Positions 46,055 to 55,134 are shown, counted from the stretch's first letter. The stretch is DNA of 64,000 nt from an uncultured Nioella sp. (GCA_947495575.1 CANLZL010000002.1:496001-560000); one strand, 5' to 3'. Program-made: numbers and translations. The notes: generated by a model not told the origin, from the sequence alone.

Positions 46055-46435
46055 TCAAATGGCCTCGAACAGGCCAAAGCGATTTCCATCAGGGTCATTG
46101 GCATAGGCCACGCGCCCGGGCGGAATCTCGATCACATCAGACGCGATGCGCCCCCCTGTCTGCCAAACCCGATCCAACGCGTCCTCAATACGGTCCGGAA
46201 TGGCCAGAAAGATCGTGGGGCCCGAATTGCCATCTCCCGGCTCTCCGACAAACAGATTGGCAGACACGTTTTGGGTGGTCTCTTCGGTCACGAAATAGGC
46301 TACGGGATCCCCCCCCATTTCGACCTTTTCCAGGATGCCACCCGTGACGGCCGCGTAAAAAGCAACGCCCCGATCCAGATCACGCACGGGGATCTCAGCC
46401 CAGGCGGTGAAATGCTGCGGTTTGAACTGTTTCAT
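46055..46435 (-). CDS. VOC/glyoxalase family protein (second of two)
   Basis: The 126-aa protein is a single-repeat VOC protein ('AWAEIPVRDLDRGVAFYAAVTGG', 'GRVAYANDPDGNRFGLFEAI'). The terminal 'DPDGNRFGLFE' Glu and early His/Glu are typical metal ligands. It is a paralogue of the preceding gene (same 'DLD.G.AFY.AVTG' and 'DPDGN..GLFEA'). Substrate unknown. Confidence 0.87.
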   Translation of the reverse strand: MKQFKPQHFTAWAEIPVRDLDRGVAFYAAVTGGILEKVEMGGDPVAYFVTEETTQNVSANLFVGEPGDGNSGPTIFLAIPDRIEDALDRVWQTGGRIASDVIEIPPGRVAYANDPDGNRFGLFEAI

Positions 46436-46443
46436 AACGGCCC

Positions 46444-46818
46444 TCAGCTGGCTTCGAACAGGCCGATGGAGTTTCCATCGGGATCTTTGGCATAGAAGAA
46501 GCGACCGGCCGGAATAGCAATAGGCTCTGACACGACATCACCGCCTGCTTTGGTGACGCGCTGCATGACCTCTTCCAATTTGCCCATTGCCAGAAGGTGA
46601 ACAGTTGGGCCGCTGCCGTCTCCCGCCGGTTTGCCTTGGTAAAGGTGGCCAGCAACCCCGGTCATGTCATCGCTGACTTTGAACATGCCCATGACATTGC
46701 CATCCATATCGGTCTTGTTGATCTCAAGCCCGGTGACAGCGCTATAAAAAGCGATGCCTTTGTCCAGGTCGGTTACGGGCAATTCTGCCCAGACGGTTGT
46801 GTGTTGGGGGGAGGTCAT
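46444..46818 (-). CDS. VOC/glyoxalase family protein (first of two)
   Basis: The 124-aa protein shows 'VWAELPVTDLDKGIAFYSAVTG' and 'GRFFYAKDPDGNSIGLFEAS'. The frame opens at 46869, but AAAGGAT lies ten bases before ATG 46818 (MTSPQH), so that start is used; ATG 46827 is close behind the site. First gene of the VOC-VOC-WYL operon, nine bases before its paralogue. A palindrome lies in its promoter region. Confidence 0.85.
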   Translation of the reverse strand: MTSPQHTTVWAELPVTDLDKGIAFYSAVTGLEINKTDMDGNVMGMFKVSDDMTGVAGHLYQGKPAGDGSGPTVHLLAMGKLEEVMQRVTKAGGDVVSEPIAIPAGRFFYAKDPDGNSIGLFEAS

Positions 46819-46872
46819 TGTGAACATATCCTTTGTCACGAAATAATTGCGATAGGTATGTTCTGACACACC

Positions 46873-46898
46873 CCTCCTGACAGCATTCTGTCAGGAGG
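46873..46898. promoter_or_regulatory. Perfect 11-bp palindrome upstream of the VOC-WYL operon
   Basis: CCTCCTGACAG and CTGTCAGGAGG flank CATT. It lies between the stop of the secreted protein (46915) and the VOC start. There is no U-tract on the minus strand, so it may be an operator for the WYL regulator rather than a terminator; a further TGTCAG-like half-site (TTCTGACA) lies at 46861. Confidence 0.5.
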
Positions 46899-46914
46899 AC
46901 GTCGTGAGGACAAA

Positions 46915-47463
46915 TCAGTTGAAAAGGGCGTTAATTTCCGCAGGCGTTATGCTGCGCGCGTTGTCGCCCATCCGGCAATCATCATTGGCCGGATTGGCAT
47001 CGATGAAGATGTCCGGGGCATAGTCAATATGGGCGCTGAACCCCTCCTGAAACTCAGAGGCAGGGTTCCAGCGACGCTCGGTCGAAAATGTGAAACTGTC
47101 ACCAGCGGCTAAAGTCACAAAGCCACGATAACCTACTGGACGGCCACGCCCATCCGATAAGGTGACCAGTTGCTGGCCCTCACCGGATTGGAAATTGACG
47201 CCGCCAATATTGGCAATCTCGGCAACGATGCGCACCATATCACCGCCGATCCGATGAGCCGTCATAGATCGCACAGCTGGCGCCGGGCAGTTGATGCCTA
47301 TCGCACCTGATATCGCTGGCAGGTTCGGGCGGACAACCAGATCCGGCAAGTTGGGTTGCATCTGAACGCCTTCCAACTGGATAAGCCCCGTGGCGGAGGC
47401 GTTGCCCGCGCCAATCAAAAGCGCAATCGCGGCAACGGCAGGTTTGAAAGATTTACCGAACAT
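46915..47463 (-). CDS. Exported hypothetical protein
   Basis: The 182-aa protein has a signal peptide (cleavage near 'GNASATG') and a beta-rich mature part with 'MVRIVAEIANIGGVNFQSG', similar in pattern to CARDB-type domains. Two Cys (GINCPAP, NDDCRMG) may form a disulfide. AAAAGGAA precedes ATG 47463. Function unknown. Confidence 0.75.
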   Translation of the reverse strand: MFGKSFKPAVAAIALLIGAGNASATGLIQLEGVQMQPNLPDLVVRPNLPAISGAIGINCPAPAVRSMTAHRIGGDMVRIVAEIANIGGVNFQSGEGQQLVTLSDGRGRPVGYRGFVTLAAGDSFTFSTERRWNPASEFQEGFSAHIDYAPDIFIDANPANDDCRMGDNARSITPAEINALFN

Positions 47464-47629
47464 ATGAAATTCCTTTTCTGAAAATGTAGGACGAGGGACC
47501 TTTTGACTCCTGGATACTCATATGTCGGTTGACGTAGGGTCATCGTTCAATTGAAGCTCAACCTGCGACCCTTGCACCCATCGCGTCATGCGCTACTGAT
47601 TGTACAGTTTTTCGTGAAAGTGATGCCCC

Positions 47630-50206
47630 ATGACGCCCAAGCAGCCGCCGACAATCCACCTGGCCGACTATAAGCCCTACCCGTTTCAACTCGACAAGGT
47701 TGAGCTGGAGTTTCGGCTTGACCCGAAGGCCACACGCGTCTCTTCGATTCTGAATTTCACACCGCTTGAAGCTGACCAGGATCTGGTCTTGGTTGGCGAA
47801 GGACTTCGCGTGTCAGGGGCCGCCCTCATCAATGGCAATCACGTTGAATGTGTCGATTTGGTCGATCACACCGGCACTCCCAACGCGATCTCTATCCATC
47901 ACGTGGATATCCCGGATGAACCCTTCACTTTTGAAATCGAAGTGACAATCAACCCGTCCGAAAATACCGCGCTTGAGGGGCTTTATATGTCGGACGGCAT
48001 GTATTGCACCCAATGTGAGGCAGAAGGGTTTCGAAAGATTACGTTCTTCCCGGACCGGCCCGATGTTATGGCCCCATATCAGGTTCGGATCTATTCTGAT
48101 CTGCCCGTGCAACTGTCAAATGGCAACCCGGGACGAACTACCGATGCATTTGTTGAGTGGGAAGACCCTCATCCAAAACCCTCCTACCTTTTCGCGCTGG
48201 TGGCAGGTGATTTGGTGGCCCATTCGGATCAATTCACGACGATGTCGGGCCGCGATGTGGCGCTCAATATCTGGGTGCGTCCCGGTGATGAAGGCAAATG
48301 CGCCTATGCGATGGATGCCCTGAAACGGTCGATGACTTGGGATGAAGAGGTCTATGGACGTGAATATGACCTCGACGTCTTCAACATCGTTGCGGTGGAT
48401 GATTTCAACATGGGCGCGATGGAAAACAAGGGCCTCAATATTTTCAATTCGAAATATGTTCTGGCCAGCCCTGAGACTGCAACTGACCGCGATTACGATT
48501 TGATCGAAGGTATCATTGCGCACGAGTATTTCCACAATTGGACCGGCAATCGCATCACTTGCCGGGATTGGTTCCAGCTTTGCCTGAAGGAGGGGCTGAC
48601 CGTATTCCGTGATCAGCAATTCTCAGGCGATATGCGCGGGCACGCCGTCAAACGCATCGAGGATGTATTGCAATTGCGTGCCCGTCAGTTTCGCGAAGAT
48701 GCGGGGCCTTTGGCCCATCCCGTTCGCCCGGAAAGTTTTGTCGAGATCAACAACTTCTACACAGCCACAGTCTATGAAAAAGGCGCCGAGATCATTGGGA
48801 TGCTCAAGCGGCTGGTGGGCGATCAGGGATATGCTAAAGCGTTATCTCTCTATTTTGACCGGCATGATGGCGATGCTGCGACCATTGAAGATTGGCTTCA
48901 GGTCTTCGAGGACGCGACGGGCCGCGACCTGACCCATTTCAAACAATGGTACTCACAAGCCGGAACGCCGCGCCTTACCTATCAGGACAGTTTCGATAAC
49001 GGCACTTACAGAATTGATTTTGAACAAAAAACGGATCCAACGCCCGGCCAGCCAGATAAATCACCGCAAGTGATCCCTGTGGCTATTGGGCTTTTGGCGG
49101 CTTCTGGTGCTGAACTGCGGCCGACTGAAGTGCTGGAGATGACAGAGGCCAAACAAAGCTTCTCTTTCACCGGGCTGACCGAGCGGCCAGTTCCATCCAT
49201 CCTGCGTGGCTTCTCGGCCCCTGTCATTTTGGACCATTCGCCAAGTTTCGACGATCGCGCGGTTCTGCTGGCGCATGACACGGATTGGTTCAACCGGTGG
49301 GAGGCCGGGCGCTCACTGACTCGTGAAACACTGCTGGCCATGCTGACAAACGACACGGCCCCCTCGCTTGCCTATCTGGACGCGCTGAAATCAGCCGCGA
49401 GCGATGCAAGCCTTGATCCCGCATTCCGCGCTTTGGTGCTGTCGTTGCCGTCAGAAGATGACATTGCCCAAGGCCTGGTTGATGCAGGCCACGTACCGGA
49501 CCCAAGCCTGATCTACACCGCGCGTAAATCTCTGGCCAAGGCAATTGCAACGCATCTGCAATATGACTTGGAGGAGACCTATGACGCCATGGCGCAGACC
49601 GGCCCCTATAGCCCGGATGCCGAGGCCGCGGGAAAACGAGCGCTTCGAAATACCTGCCTTAGACTTCTATCGCTTTGTGACGAGGGCACCCGCGCCCGGG
49701 CGCAATATGACGGGGCAGATAACATGACCGATCAGCTGGCGGCGTTTGCTTGCCTGATCGAGGCGGGCGATCCATCTGTTGCGGACGAATTTTATGCTCA
49801 ATGGCAATCCGATCGCTTGGTGATGGACAAATGGTTCATGCTTCAGGCCATGCATGCCGCGCCCGAACAAGCCGTCGCTTTGGCAACCGCACTGACAAAA
49901 CATCCAGACTTTGACTGGAAAAACCCCAATCGCTTTCGATCTGTTATCGGCGGATTGACGGCGGGCAATCCTGCGGGGTTCCATGATCCAAGCGGTGCGG
50001 GCTACGCATTTCTAGCTGATTGGCTGCTAAAACTCGATAAGGCTAACCCGCAAACAGCAGCGCGCATGTCGACTGCCTTTGAAACATGGCGCCGCTATGA
50101 CGCTGACAGGCAGGCCTTGATGCAAGAGCAACTGGCCCGGATTGCGGAAACCGGTGGACTTAGCCGGGATTTGACTGAAATGGTCACAAGAATGCTGCAG
50201 GCTTAG
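47630..50206 (+). CDS. pepN: Aminopeptidase N
   Basis: The 858-aa M1 zinc aminopeptidase has the exopeptidase motif 'GAMENKG' and the zinc motif 'HEYFHNW' followed by 'LKEGLTVF', which supplies the third ligand. It removes N-terminal residues from peptides in the cytoplasm. ATG 47630 fits the family N-terminus but has only a weak ribosome-binding site. Confidence 0.95.
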   Translation: MTPKQPPTIHLADYKPYPFQLDKVELEFRLDPKATRVSSILNFTPLEADQDLVLVGEGLRVSGAALINGNHVECVDLVDHTGTPNAISIHHVDIPDEPFTFEIEVTINPSENTALEGLYMSDGMYCTQCEAEGFRKITFFPDRPDVMAPYQVRIYSDLPVQLSNGNPGRTTDAFVEWEDPHPKPSYLFALVAGDLVAHSDQFTTMSGRDVALNIWVRPGDEGKCAYAMDALKRSMTWDEEVYGREYDLDVFNIVAVDDFNMGAMENKGLNIFNSKYVLASPETATDRDYDLIEGIIAHEYFHNWTGNRITCRDWFQLCLKEGLTVFRDQQFSGDMRGHAVKRIEDVLQLRARQFREDAGPLAHPVRPESFVEINNFYTATVYEKGAEIIGMLKRLVGDQGYAKALSLYFDRHDGDAATIEDWLQVFEDATGRDLTHFKQWYSQAGTPRLTYQDSFDNGTYRIDFEQKTDPTPGQPDKSPQVIPVAIGLLAASGAELRPTEVLEMTEAKQSFSFTGLTERPVPSILRGFSAPVILDHSPSFDDRAVLLAHDTDWFNRWEAGRSLTRETLLAMLTNDTAPSLAYLDALKSAASDASLDPAFRALVLSLPSEDDIAQGLVDAGHVPDPSLIYTARKSLAKAIATHLQYDLEETYDAMAQTGPYSPDAEAAGKRALRNTCLRLLSLCDEGTRARAQYDGADNMTDQLAAFACLIEAGDPSVADEFYAQWQSDRLVMDKWFMLQAMHAAPEQAVALATALTKHPDFDWKNPNRFRSVIGGLTAGNPAGFHDPSGAGYAFLADWLLKLDKANPQTAARMSTAFETWRRYDADRQALMQEQLARIAETGGLSRDLTEMVTRMLQA

Positions 50207-50274
50207 AGAGATTGGCCACGCATGCGTCCGGCAATGGTCACAGAAAGGGCCAAAACCGGGCGCAGCATCACTCC

Positions 50275-50673
50275 ATGACCAGCTTCTTTGAACATTTCGT
50301 CCGTGGGCGTCTGTCCCACGCCTGGCCCGCCTACGCATCAGGCTTCGCCATGTTGGCGCTTGCAGCCCAGTTTCATGCTCCATTGTGGGTCTGGGCGCTT
50401 TTGGTGCCCTGCCTTGCCATTTGCCTTATCCAAATGGCGATCCGGCCCATGTTCGGGATGCGGCTGACAAAAAGCAAGCTATTGATTTATAATGGATTTC
50501 GGGAAACCGCATTACCCTTGTGCATGATTTCTTATGTGCGAGTCACAAAATCGGCCTACGTGGTGGTCATGCAAAGCGGGCAGGAAATTCCTTTGCCTGG
50601 CAACGCCCTTCCAAATCCCCTGCACCTGATCAGAGAAATCACCGATCGCGGTATTCCGGTACGCTCGGTCTAG
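50275..50673 (+). CDS. Hypothetical membrane protein, PH-like C-terminus
   Basis: The 132-aa protein has two hydrophobic segments (YASGFAMLALAAQFHA and WVWALLVPCLAICLIQMAI) and a short beta-rich C-terminal part ('LTKSKLLIYNGFRETALPLCMISYVRV', in part). Function unknown. ATG 50275 begins just before the homologous-looking part; the frame is open from 50212. It converges on a lysozyme-like gene. Confidence 0.65.
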   Translation: MTSFFEHFVRGRLSHAWPAYASGFAMLALAAQFHAPLWVWALLVPCLAICLIQMAIRPMFGMRLTKSKLLIYNGFRETALPLCMISYVRVTKSAYVVVMQSGQEIPLPGNALPNPLHLIREITDRGIPVRSV

Positions 50674-50675
50674 CG

Positions 50676-51311
50676 TCAGTCCTCTGCTGTGCAATAATCC
50701 TGAGAGCTGACCCAGTCGCGCATTTCTTCGCGCTTTCTACGATTATGAAATGGCCCCCATTCCGCGGCCACGCCGCGCATGCCTGCGCTGATTACTCCAT
50801 CGCGCAGAACGTTTTGCGTCAGTATACGAACACCGCATCGTAGGTTGTCGGGACCACGCAACAAAGCCTGCCCGCTGCCCGCGATGCACCCGCGTGCCCG
50901 CGCCGTGGCCGGCGCGATCTGGATCAGGCCAAACCACGCGCCGCCACCACCCACCGCTGTTTCGCGATGGGTGCTTTCATGCCAGGCAAGGGCCGAAATC
51001 AAGCCCGCCCAAAACGCTGCGCGCTGGTCAGCCTCAGCTTCGGGATAGGCCGGGCACCAATTGCCGATATCTTCCGGCACGGTATCCAAAAGCGCGGGAC
51101 GGGCCTGTAGTGCCGTGATCAAGGCCAATCCCCAACTGGCATCTGCCTCTTCCGCCATTCCCGGTCGCAACTCATCCCAGTGCAAACTGGGTACAGAAAT
51201 CTCGGGCCTTGGTTCCGGCAGCAAACTTCCTGCCGGCGCCAATTCCGACACGTTCTGCGCGCCAGCGGCAAAACCGAAAACGAGAAAGAGGCTCACCCAT
51301 AAGACACGCAT
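50676..51311 (-). CDS. Exported lysozyme-like/SLT-fold protein (paralogue 2)
   Basis: The 211-aa protein has a signal peptide (ends 'GFAAGAQ') and an SLT-like core: 'ALAWHESTHRETAVGGGGAWFGLIQIAPATA' (in part), with Glu in 'WHEST' as the likely catalytic acid, 'NLRCGVRILTQNV' and 'GVAAEWGPFHN'. It is a close paralogue of the next gene upstream. AAAAGGAC precedes ATG 51311. Probably a peptidoglycan lytic enzyme. Confidence 0.78.
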   Translation of the reverse strand: MRVLWVSLFLVFGFAAGAQNVSELAPAGSLLPEPRPEISVPSLHWDELRPGMAEEADASWGLALITALQARPALLDTVPEDIGNWCPAYPEAEADQRAAFWAGLISALAWHESTHRETAVGGGGAWFGLIQIAPATARARGCIAGSGQALLRGPDNLRCGVRILTQNVLRDGVISAGMRGVAAEWGPFHNRRKREEMRDWVSSQDYCTAED

Positions 51312-51374
51312 TGAAACGTCCTTTTCAATTGTTGATGTCCCTGCCCCAGGTCACTGGTTGGCAAGTCTGCCTGA

Positions 51375-51944
51375 TCAACCCTGACAATAGCTTTGTTGAT
51401 GCAGCCAGCTTCGCATCTGCTCCACTTTCGCAGCATTGCGCATTGGCCCCCAATCCGCGGCAACACCGTGGCGACCCTGACTGATGACCCCATCGCGCGG
51501 AACAGTATGGGTCATGATCCTAAGCGCGCAACGCAAATTGGCGGCCCCATCCGTAAGGCCTTGCCCGCTTGTCACCTGACACTGCCGATAGCGCGCTGTG
51601 GGCGGATAGATTTGCATCAGCCCAAACCACCGACCGCCGCCACCGACCGCCTCTGGGTTCCAGGTACTTTCATGCTGTGCAAGGGCCGACAGAAACCCGG
51701 CCCAAAACAACGCACGCGTCTCTGGTGCGGCATCTGAATACCCCGGACACCAATATTCTCCGTCAGAGACATCAACCTCGGTCAATATTGCCGCGTCTCC
51801 GGCCAGCATGTCCAATGAGGCCTGCGTCCATTCGGCCGCCTCCGGGCGATGATCCCAACGCATCGCAACGGGAATTTCGGGTTCCGGGCGTATGGAACAT
51901 CCTGCCAGAATAAGGATCAGGGTCAAAAGACGTGAAAGCTGCAT
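51375..51944 (-). CDS. Lysozyme-like/SLT-fold lipoprotein (paralogue 1)
   Basis: The 189-aa protein starts with a lipobox signal ('LTLILILAGCS', Cys17 lipidated), so it should be a membrane-anchored lipoprotein. The core matches its neighbour: 'ALAQHESTWNPEAVGGGGRWFGLMQIYPPTA' (in part), 'NLRCALRIMTHTV' and 'GVAADWGPMRN'. ATG 51944 is chosen over TTG 51947. Tandem duplication with divergent anchoring suggests related but distinct sites of action. Confidence 0.77.
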   Translation of the reverse strand: MQLSRLLTLILILAGCSIRPEPEIPVAMRWDHRPEAAEWTQASLDMLAGDAAILTEVDVSDGEYWCPGYSDAAPETRALFWAGFLSALAQHESTWNPEAVGGGGRWFGLMQIYPPTARYRQCQVTSGQGLTDGAANLRCALRIMTHTVPRDGVISQGRHGVAADWGPMRNAAKVEQMRSWLHQQSYCQG

Positions 51945-52135
51945 CAAAAGTAACCGAATTTACCGCAATGAATGGGTCCAAGCCTAGGCCAGTGACGCCT
52001 GGCTGGCCAGAGGTCCAGCCGCTGAGACCCGTTAGCCCCGAAATGGGCGATACACTGCCGATCCGCCGCATTGCCTTAGCCCTTTCCTTAGGTCAATTAG
52101 CGGCCCACTGCGCCGAAGGACAGGAAGACCAAACA

Positions 52136-52585
52136 ATGAAGAAATTTGTCGCTGCAAAACTGCATGGCATCACCGTGACCGGGGCCGATCTCGAATATCA
52201 TGGGTCCATTACGCTCGACCCTGACCATTGCGAAATGGCGGGCATCCTTCCGATGGAATTTGTCGACATCTGGAACAAGCAATCTGGAGCGCGGATTTCG
52301 ACCTATGTGATCTATGGCAATCGTGGCGAACGCCAATGCGTTCTCAATGGGGCCGCGGCCCGCACCTGCCAGAAAGGCGATCAGTTGATCATCTGCTCAA
52401 ATGACTTCCTTGAAGCGTCCGCAGTGACAGACATCGCGCCCAAAGTGCTTACCTTTACACCTGCGAATGAGATTGATGAAATACTGACCTACTGTACGCA
52501 GAAGGACGCCCAAGGCCGCCTGACCTTCGACATCATCAAGGATGGCCAACCTCAAACCATCCCCTACCGTGCCAAAATGGGATAA
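52136..52585 (+). CDS. PanD-like aspartate 1-decarboxylase with C-terminal extension
   Basis: The 149-aa protein matches the pyruvoyl enzyme PanD: Lys8 (AKLHG), the self-cleavage Gly23-Ser24 in 'YHGSITLD', Arg53-x-Ser-Thr-Tyr57 ('ARISTYVI') and Asn71 ('LNGAAA'). PanD makes beta-alanine for pantothenate. It differs in two ways: extra Cys residues (32, 68, 78, 87, 120) and ~30 more residues at the C-terminus ('PKVLTF...PYRAKMG', 102-149) that recur in the gene at 53117. AGGA lies upstream of ATG 52136. Substrate may differ. Confidence 0.8.
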   Translation: MKKFVAAKLHGITVTGADLEYHGSITLDPDHCEMAGILPMEFVDIWNKQSGARISTYVIYGNRGERQCVLNGAAARTCQKGDQLIICSNDFLEASAVTDIAPKVLTFTPANEIDEILTYCTQKDAQGRLTFDIIKDGQPQTIPYRAKMG

Positions 52586-52717
52586 GCAGGCACCACGCCT
52601 GTCGTTTCAGTCTTTGCCATGAGATGGAGCATTGACCTGCCGTGTGGTTAGCATCTTTGGAGCGGTCTGAACGGCAACGCGAAAAACATTTGCGGGCCCC
52701 GCGTCAATCTAGGGGCC

Positions 52718-53086
52718 TTATTCTGTCTCCCAACGTATGGCGCGGGCGGCGCACACATCCTCGATGAGTTGGTGGCATGCTGCATACTCGGCGACGGAGA
52801 TACCCCAGAGGGCTACCGTGTTCATGGTTTCGGTGCCGGGCGAGTAACCACATTCCCTCCCAAAACGGGCGAACGCCCAGTTGGCATGATCATTTCTGCT
52901 ACCGTTTATCCATACACTGTCTCCGGACGTTTCACCGGTGGTCCAGCTCTCGAGTGTGCAACTCCAGACATTCGTGATGCTGTGCAAATTCGCAGAGGTA
53001 AAACACGGACAAGAGCCGTCGGCCAGTACCGTTGCTGGCGTCAGAGTTGAACAAACAATTGCAAGCGCAGAAATGCTCGGTTTCAT
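52718..53086 (-). CDS. Small exported Cys-rich hypothetical protein
   Basis: The 122-aa protein has a signal peptide (ends 'ATVLADG') and seven or so Cys, mostly in the mature part ('SCPCFTS', 'WSCTLES', 'ECGYSPG', 'AACHQLIEDVCAA'), so disulfides are likely. Function unknown. It sits between the PanD-like gene and the gene that shares its tail, on the opposite strand. Confidence 0.7.
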   Translation of the reverse strand: MKPSISALAIVCSTLTPATVLADGSCPCFTSANLHSITNVWSCTLESWTTGETSGDSVWINGSRNDHANWAFARFGRECGYSPGTETMNTVALWGISVAEYAACHQLIEDVCAARAIRWETE

Positions 53087-53116
53087 AGACGTCTGTCTCT
53101 GTTGGAATTAGTTGAA

Positions 53117-53440
53117 ATGAACCCACTTTCCTATGCCGATTACCTTCACCATGACCCTGCACCCGTTGTCCGGCCCGATCAAGCTACTTGGAGTCTGCCT
53201 GTGGAGCAGCCAGATATCTGGCGGATGGTCTGGTCTCAACTTCTGGTATCAATGGCCGGTTTGGACCGTCGTATGGCCAAGATCGAATTCACGCCGAAAG
53301 TGCTGACTTTTACAGCCGAAAATGAAATCGACGAAGTTCTGACATATACAGCAGGCACCGACGCCGAAGGCCGACTGACCTTCGACATCCTAATAGAAGG
53401 CGAAGCCCAGACCTTCCCCTACCGCGCTAAGGCGGGTTGA
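53117..53440 (+). CDS. Small protein sharing the C-terminal extension of the PanD-like protein
   Basis: The 107-aa product has an N-terminal part with no known match ('NPLSYADYLHHDPAPVVRP', 'WRMVWSQLLVSMAGLDRRM') and a C-terminal 48-residue part (60-107) that agrees with residues 102-149 of the PanD-like protein at 33 of 48 positions by my count. No pyruvoyl core is present. ATG 53117 is used; TTG 53102 is in frame. It may modulate or pair with the PanD-like enzyme. Confidence 0.6.
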   Translation: MNPLSYADYLHHDPAPVVRPDQATWSLPVEQPDIWRMVWSQLLVSMAGLDRRMAKIEFTPKVLTFTAENEIDEVLTYTAGTDAEGRLTFDILIEGEAQTFPYRAKAG

Positions 53441-53467
53441 AACATACTTGAGAGGCTCATCTGAGCC

Positions 53468-53752
53468 TTAGCCGCTGGCAAAAACGCCGCCCGCGGCGGC
53501 GCTGTCCATCGTCATCGGCAGTTCTTCAGCGGCTTGTGCCCTGATCTCGGCAATCCTTTGTTGCGCCGAGTTGGCCGTTGCCTCGTCAGAATACTCTGTC
53601 ACCACGGTGAAGGTCAGGTCGCCCGTGCGGATCATTTGCACCCGCGACGCGCCTACCGACATGATTAGTGGAACAAACTTGTTGCGGGCGATGTCCTCCA
53701 TGCCATCGTTCCACTCGGTGGCAGTCCAATGCGAAATTGCTGAATATGTCAT
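53468..53752 (-). CDS. Small ferredoxin-fold/ABM-like hypothetical protein
   Basis: The 94-aa protein reads 'NKFVPLIMSVGASRVQMIRTGDLTFTVVTEYSD' (in part), a pattern like dimeric alpha-beta barrel proteins of the antibiotic-monooxygenase type, but no catalytic set is visible. GGGAGGGAA precedes ATG 53752. Confidence 0.65.
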   Translation of the reverse strand: MTYSAISHWTATEWNDGMEDIARNKFVPLIMSVGASRVQMIRTGDLTFTVVTEYSDEATANSAQQRIAEIRAQAAEELPMTMDSAAAGGVFASG

Positions 53753-53981
53753 CTATTCCCTCCCAGAAAAAACTGAGGATGGCACAGGCTGAGGGGAATC
53801 CAAAACCCTGCCCACCAGTGGTGTGGATGCGGTCTGCGATCAGCAAACCCTTGTGTCCAAGCCATTTTTTGTTCCGGCCCCTGCAAAGGCGCCCGGATTG
53901 ATCAGCGGCGATCCAAAAGCTCGACGCTGCCCTGCAGATCCGGTTGCGACGGGCTTTCCCAGGGCCAATACCGAATCCGCC

Positions 53982-54959
53982 TCACCGACAGATTGGCAAT
54001 TCCAGCGGCGGTTGATCCGGCAGCGTTTGCCGCCATCGGTCGATGATCGGCTGCAGCTCTTCGCGCGGCCAGAACTGTGGCGCACCAATCTCGCCAAGGC
54101 AGCTGGCGTTCCAGTATAGCCCCTCTTCGGTCGGGTCTCTACCGGCCTCCACCGCTGCAGCGACCGCGTTTATGTCGGCGGATTCGGGATAAATGTAGAG
54201 CGTTGTCGGGTTTTCCTCCACCAGCGCGATGATCTCTTCGGCTACCTCTTCCGACCATGTTGTACATCCGTTGCTGCGCCCGCCGGTATAATTCACCAAA
54301 TTTCCAAAGGGCACGTACCCCTCAGCATCCGCATAGGGGCTTTCGGGGTTGCTGTAACGACATTGCCAGCGCAAAAACATCGCCACATGCCCGCCTATTT
54401 CCCGCTCGCGCGCATTGTCGGCTTCGCCCATGCCATCAAAGAGCAAAAAAGTCCGGGTGAACGGCACTCTCTCGCCCTCCTCACTGAAATATCCTTTGAA
54501 TGAGGTCCGTGTTTCTGCCGTCACATATGCGCCGCCCGCGGTCAGTTTGGAGCCTTCGGCATTGCTGAAATTCTGCGCACATTCCCGCCCGTTCGAAAAA
54601 TCCGCCTCGGGCAAATCCCGTCCGTTGCCATAGCCGGATGATACCGCGCGAAAGCTCTCATCGCCCTCGCAAATGATATAGAACCGTTGCCCCGGCTGGC
54701 CGGATGAAGAGGTGCTGGGCCGGGTCGCATCCATCGCGAAGTAACAGGGGTTTCGGATATCCGATAGGCGGGTCTGCTCTTGGTAAAGAGCCCGCGCGCG
54801 CTGCAAAACCACCTCCGTGATTTGCCCTTCGCTGGTTCCGATATGATGTTGCAGCCAGGACGGGATTTCAGACCCTGCTGTTGCATGCACTGTTTGCGGA
54901 ATGGCCAAAGTCAGGACCAAAGTGACAACGATCCTAAAAGGGGATGGTCCTCTTTTCAT
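53982..54959 (-). CDS. L,D-transpeptidase-like exported protein (YkuD_2 type)
   Basis: The 325-aa protein has a signal peptide (ends 'TVHATAG') and, at residues ~140-235, 'IGGHVAMF' (His191) and 'RSNGCTTW' (Cys232), which fit the catalytic His and SxGC motif of YkuD_2-type murein L,D-transpeptidases. Such enzymes cross-link peptidoglycan or attach proteins to it. Overall similarity is weak, so the call rests mainly on this motif pair and order. Confidence 0.6.
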   Translation of the reverse strand: MKRGPSPFRIVVTLVLTLAIPQTVHATAGSEIPSWLQHHIGTSEGQITEVVLQRARALYQEQTRLSDIRNPCYFAMDATRPSTSSSGQPGQRFYIICEGDESFRAVSSGYGNGRDLPEADFSNGRECAQNFSNAEGSKLTAGGAYVTAETRTSFKGYFSEEGERVPFTRTFLLFDGMGEADNAREREIGGHVAMFLRWQCRYSNPESPYADAEGYVPFGNLVNYTGGRSNGCTTWSEEVAEEIIALVEENPTTLYIYPESADINAVAAAVEAGRDPTEEGLYWNASCLGEIGAPQFWPREELQPIIDRWRQTLPDQPPLELPICR

Positions 54960-55077
54960 CCAGTCTCTCCTGCGCCAACCACGTCAAAACAAGTCTAACA
55001 AATCCATAGCACAATGGCAGCAGTTCGTCATATGACCGATGCAATCGCAATCACTTGCCGACAGGTAGCCCAAGCCC

Positions 55078-55106
55078 TTGCGCCCTGAGCGTCCCTGCCC
55101 TAGAAC
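55078..55106 (+). promoter_or_regulatory. gatB: Predicted promoter of gatB
   Basis: TTGCGC and TAGAAC are separated by 17 bases and lie 28 bases before ATG 55135. Confidence 0.4.
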
Positions 55107-55134
55107 CACCTGCGTTCGGATGACGGAGACCAAC

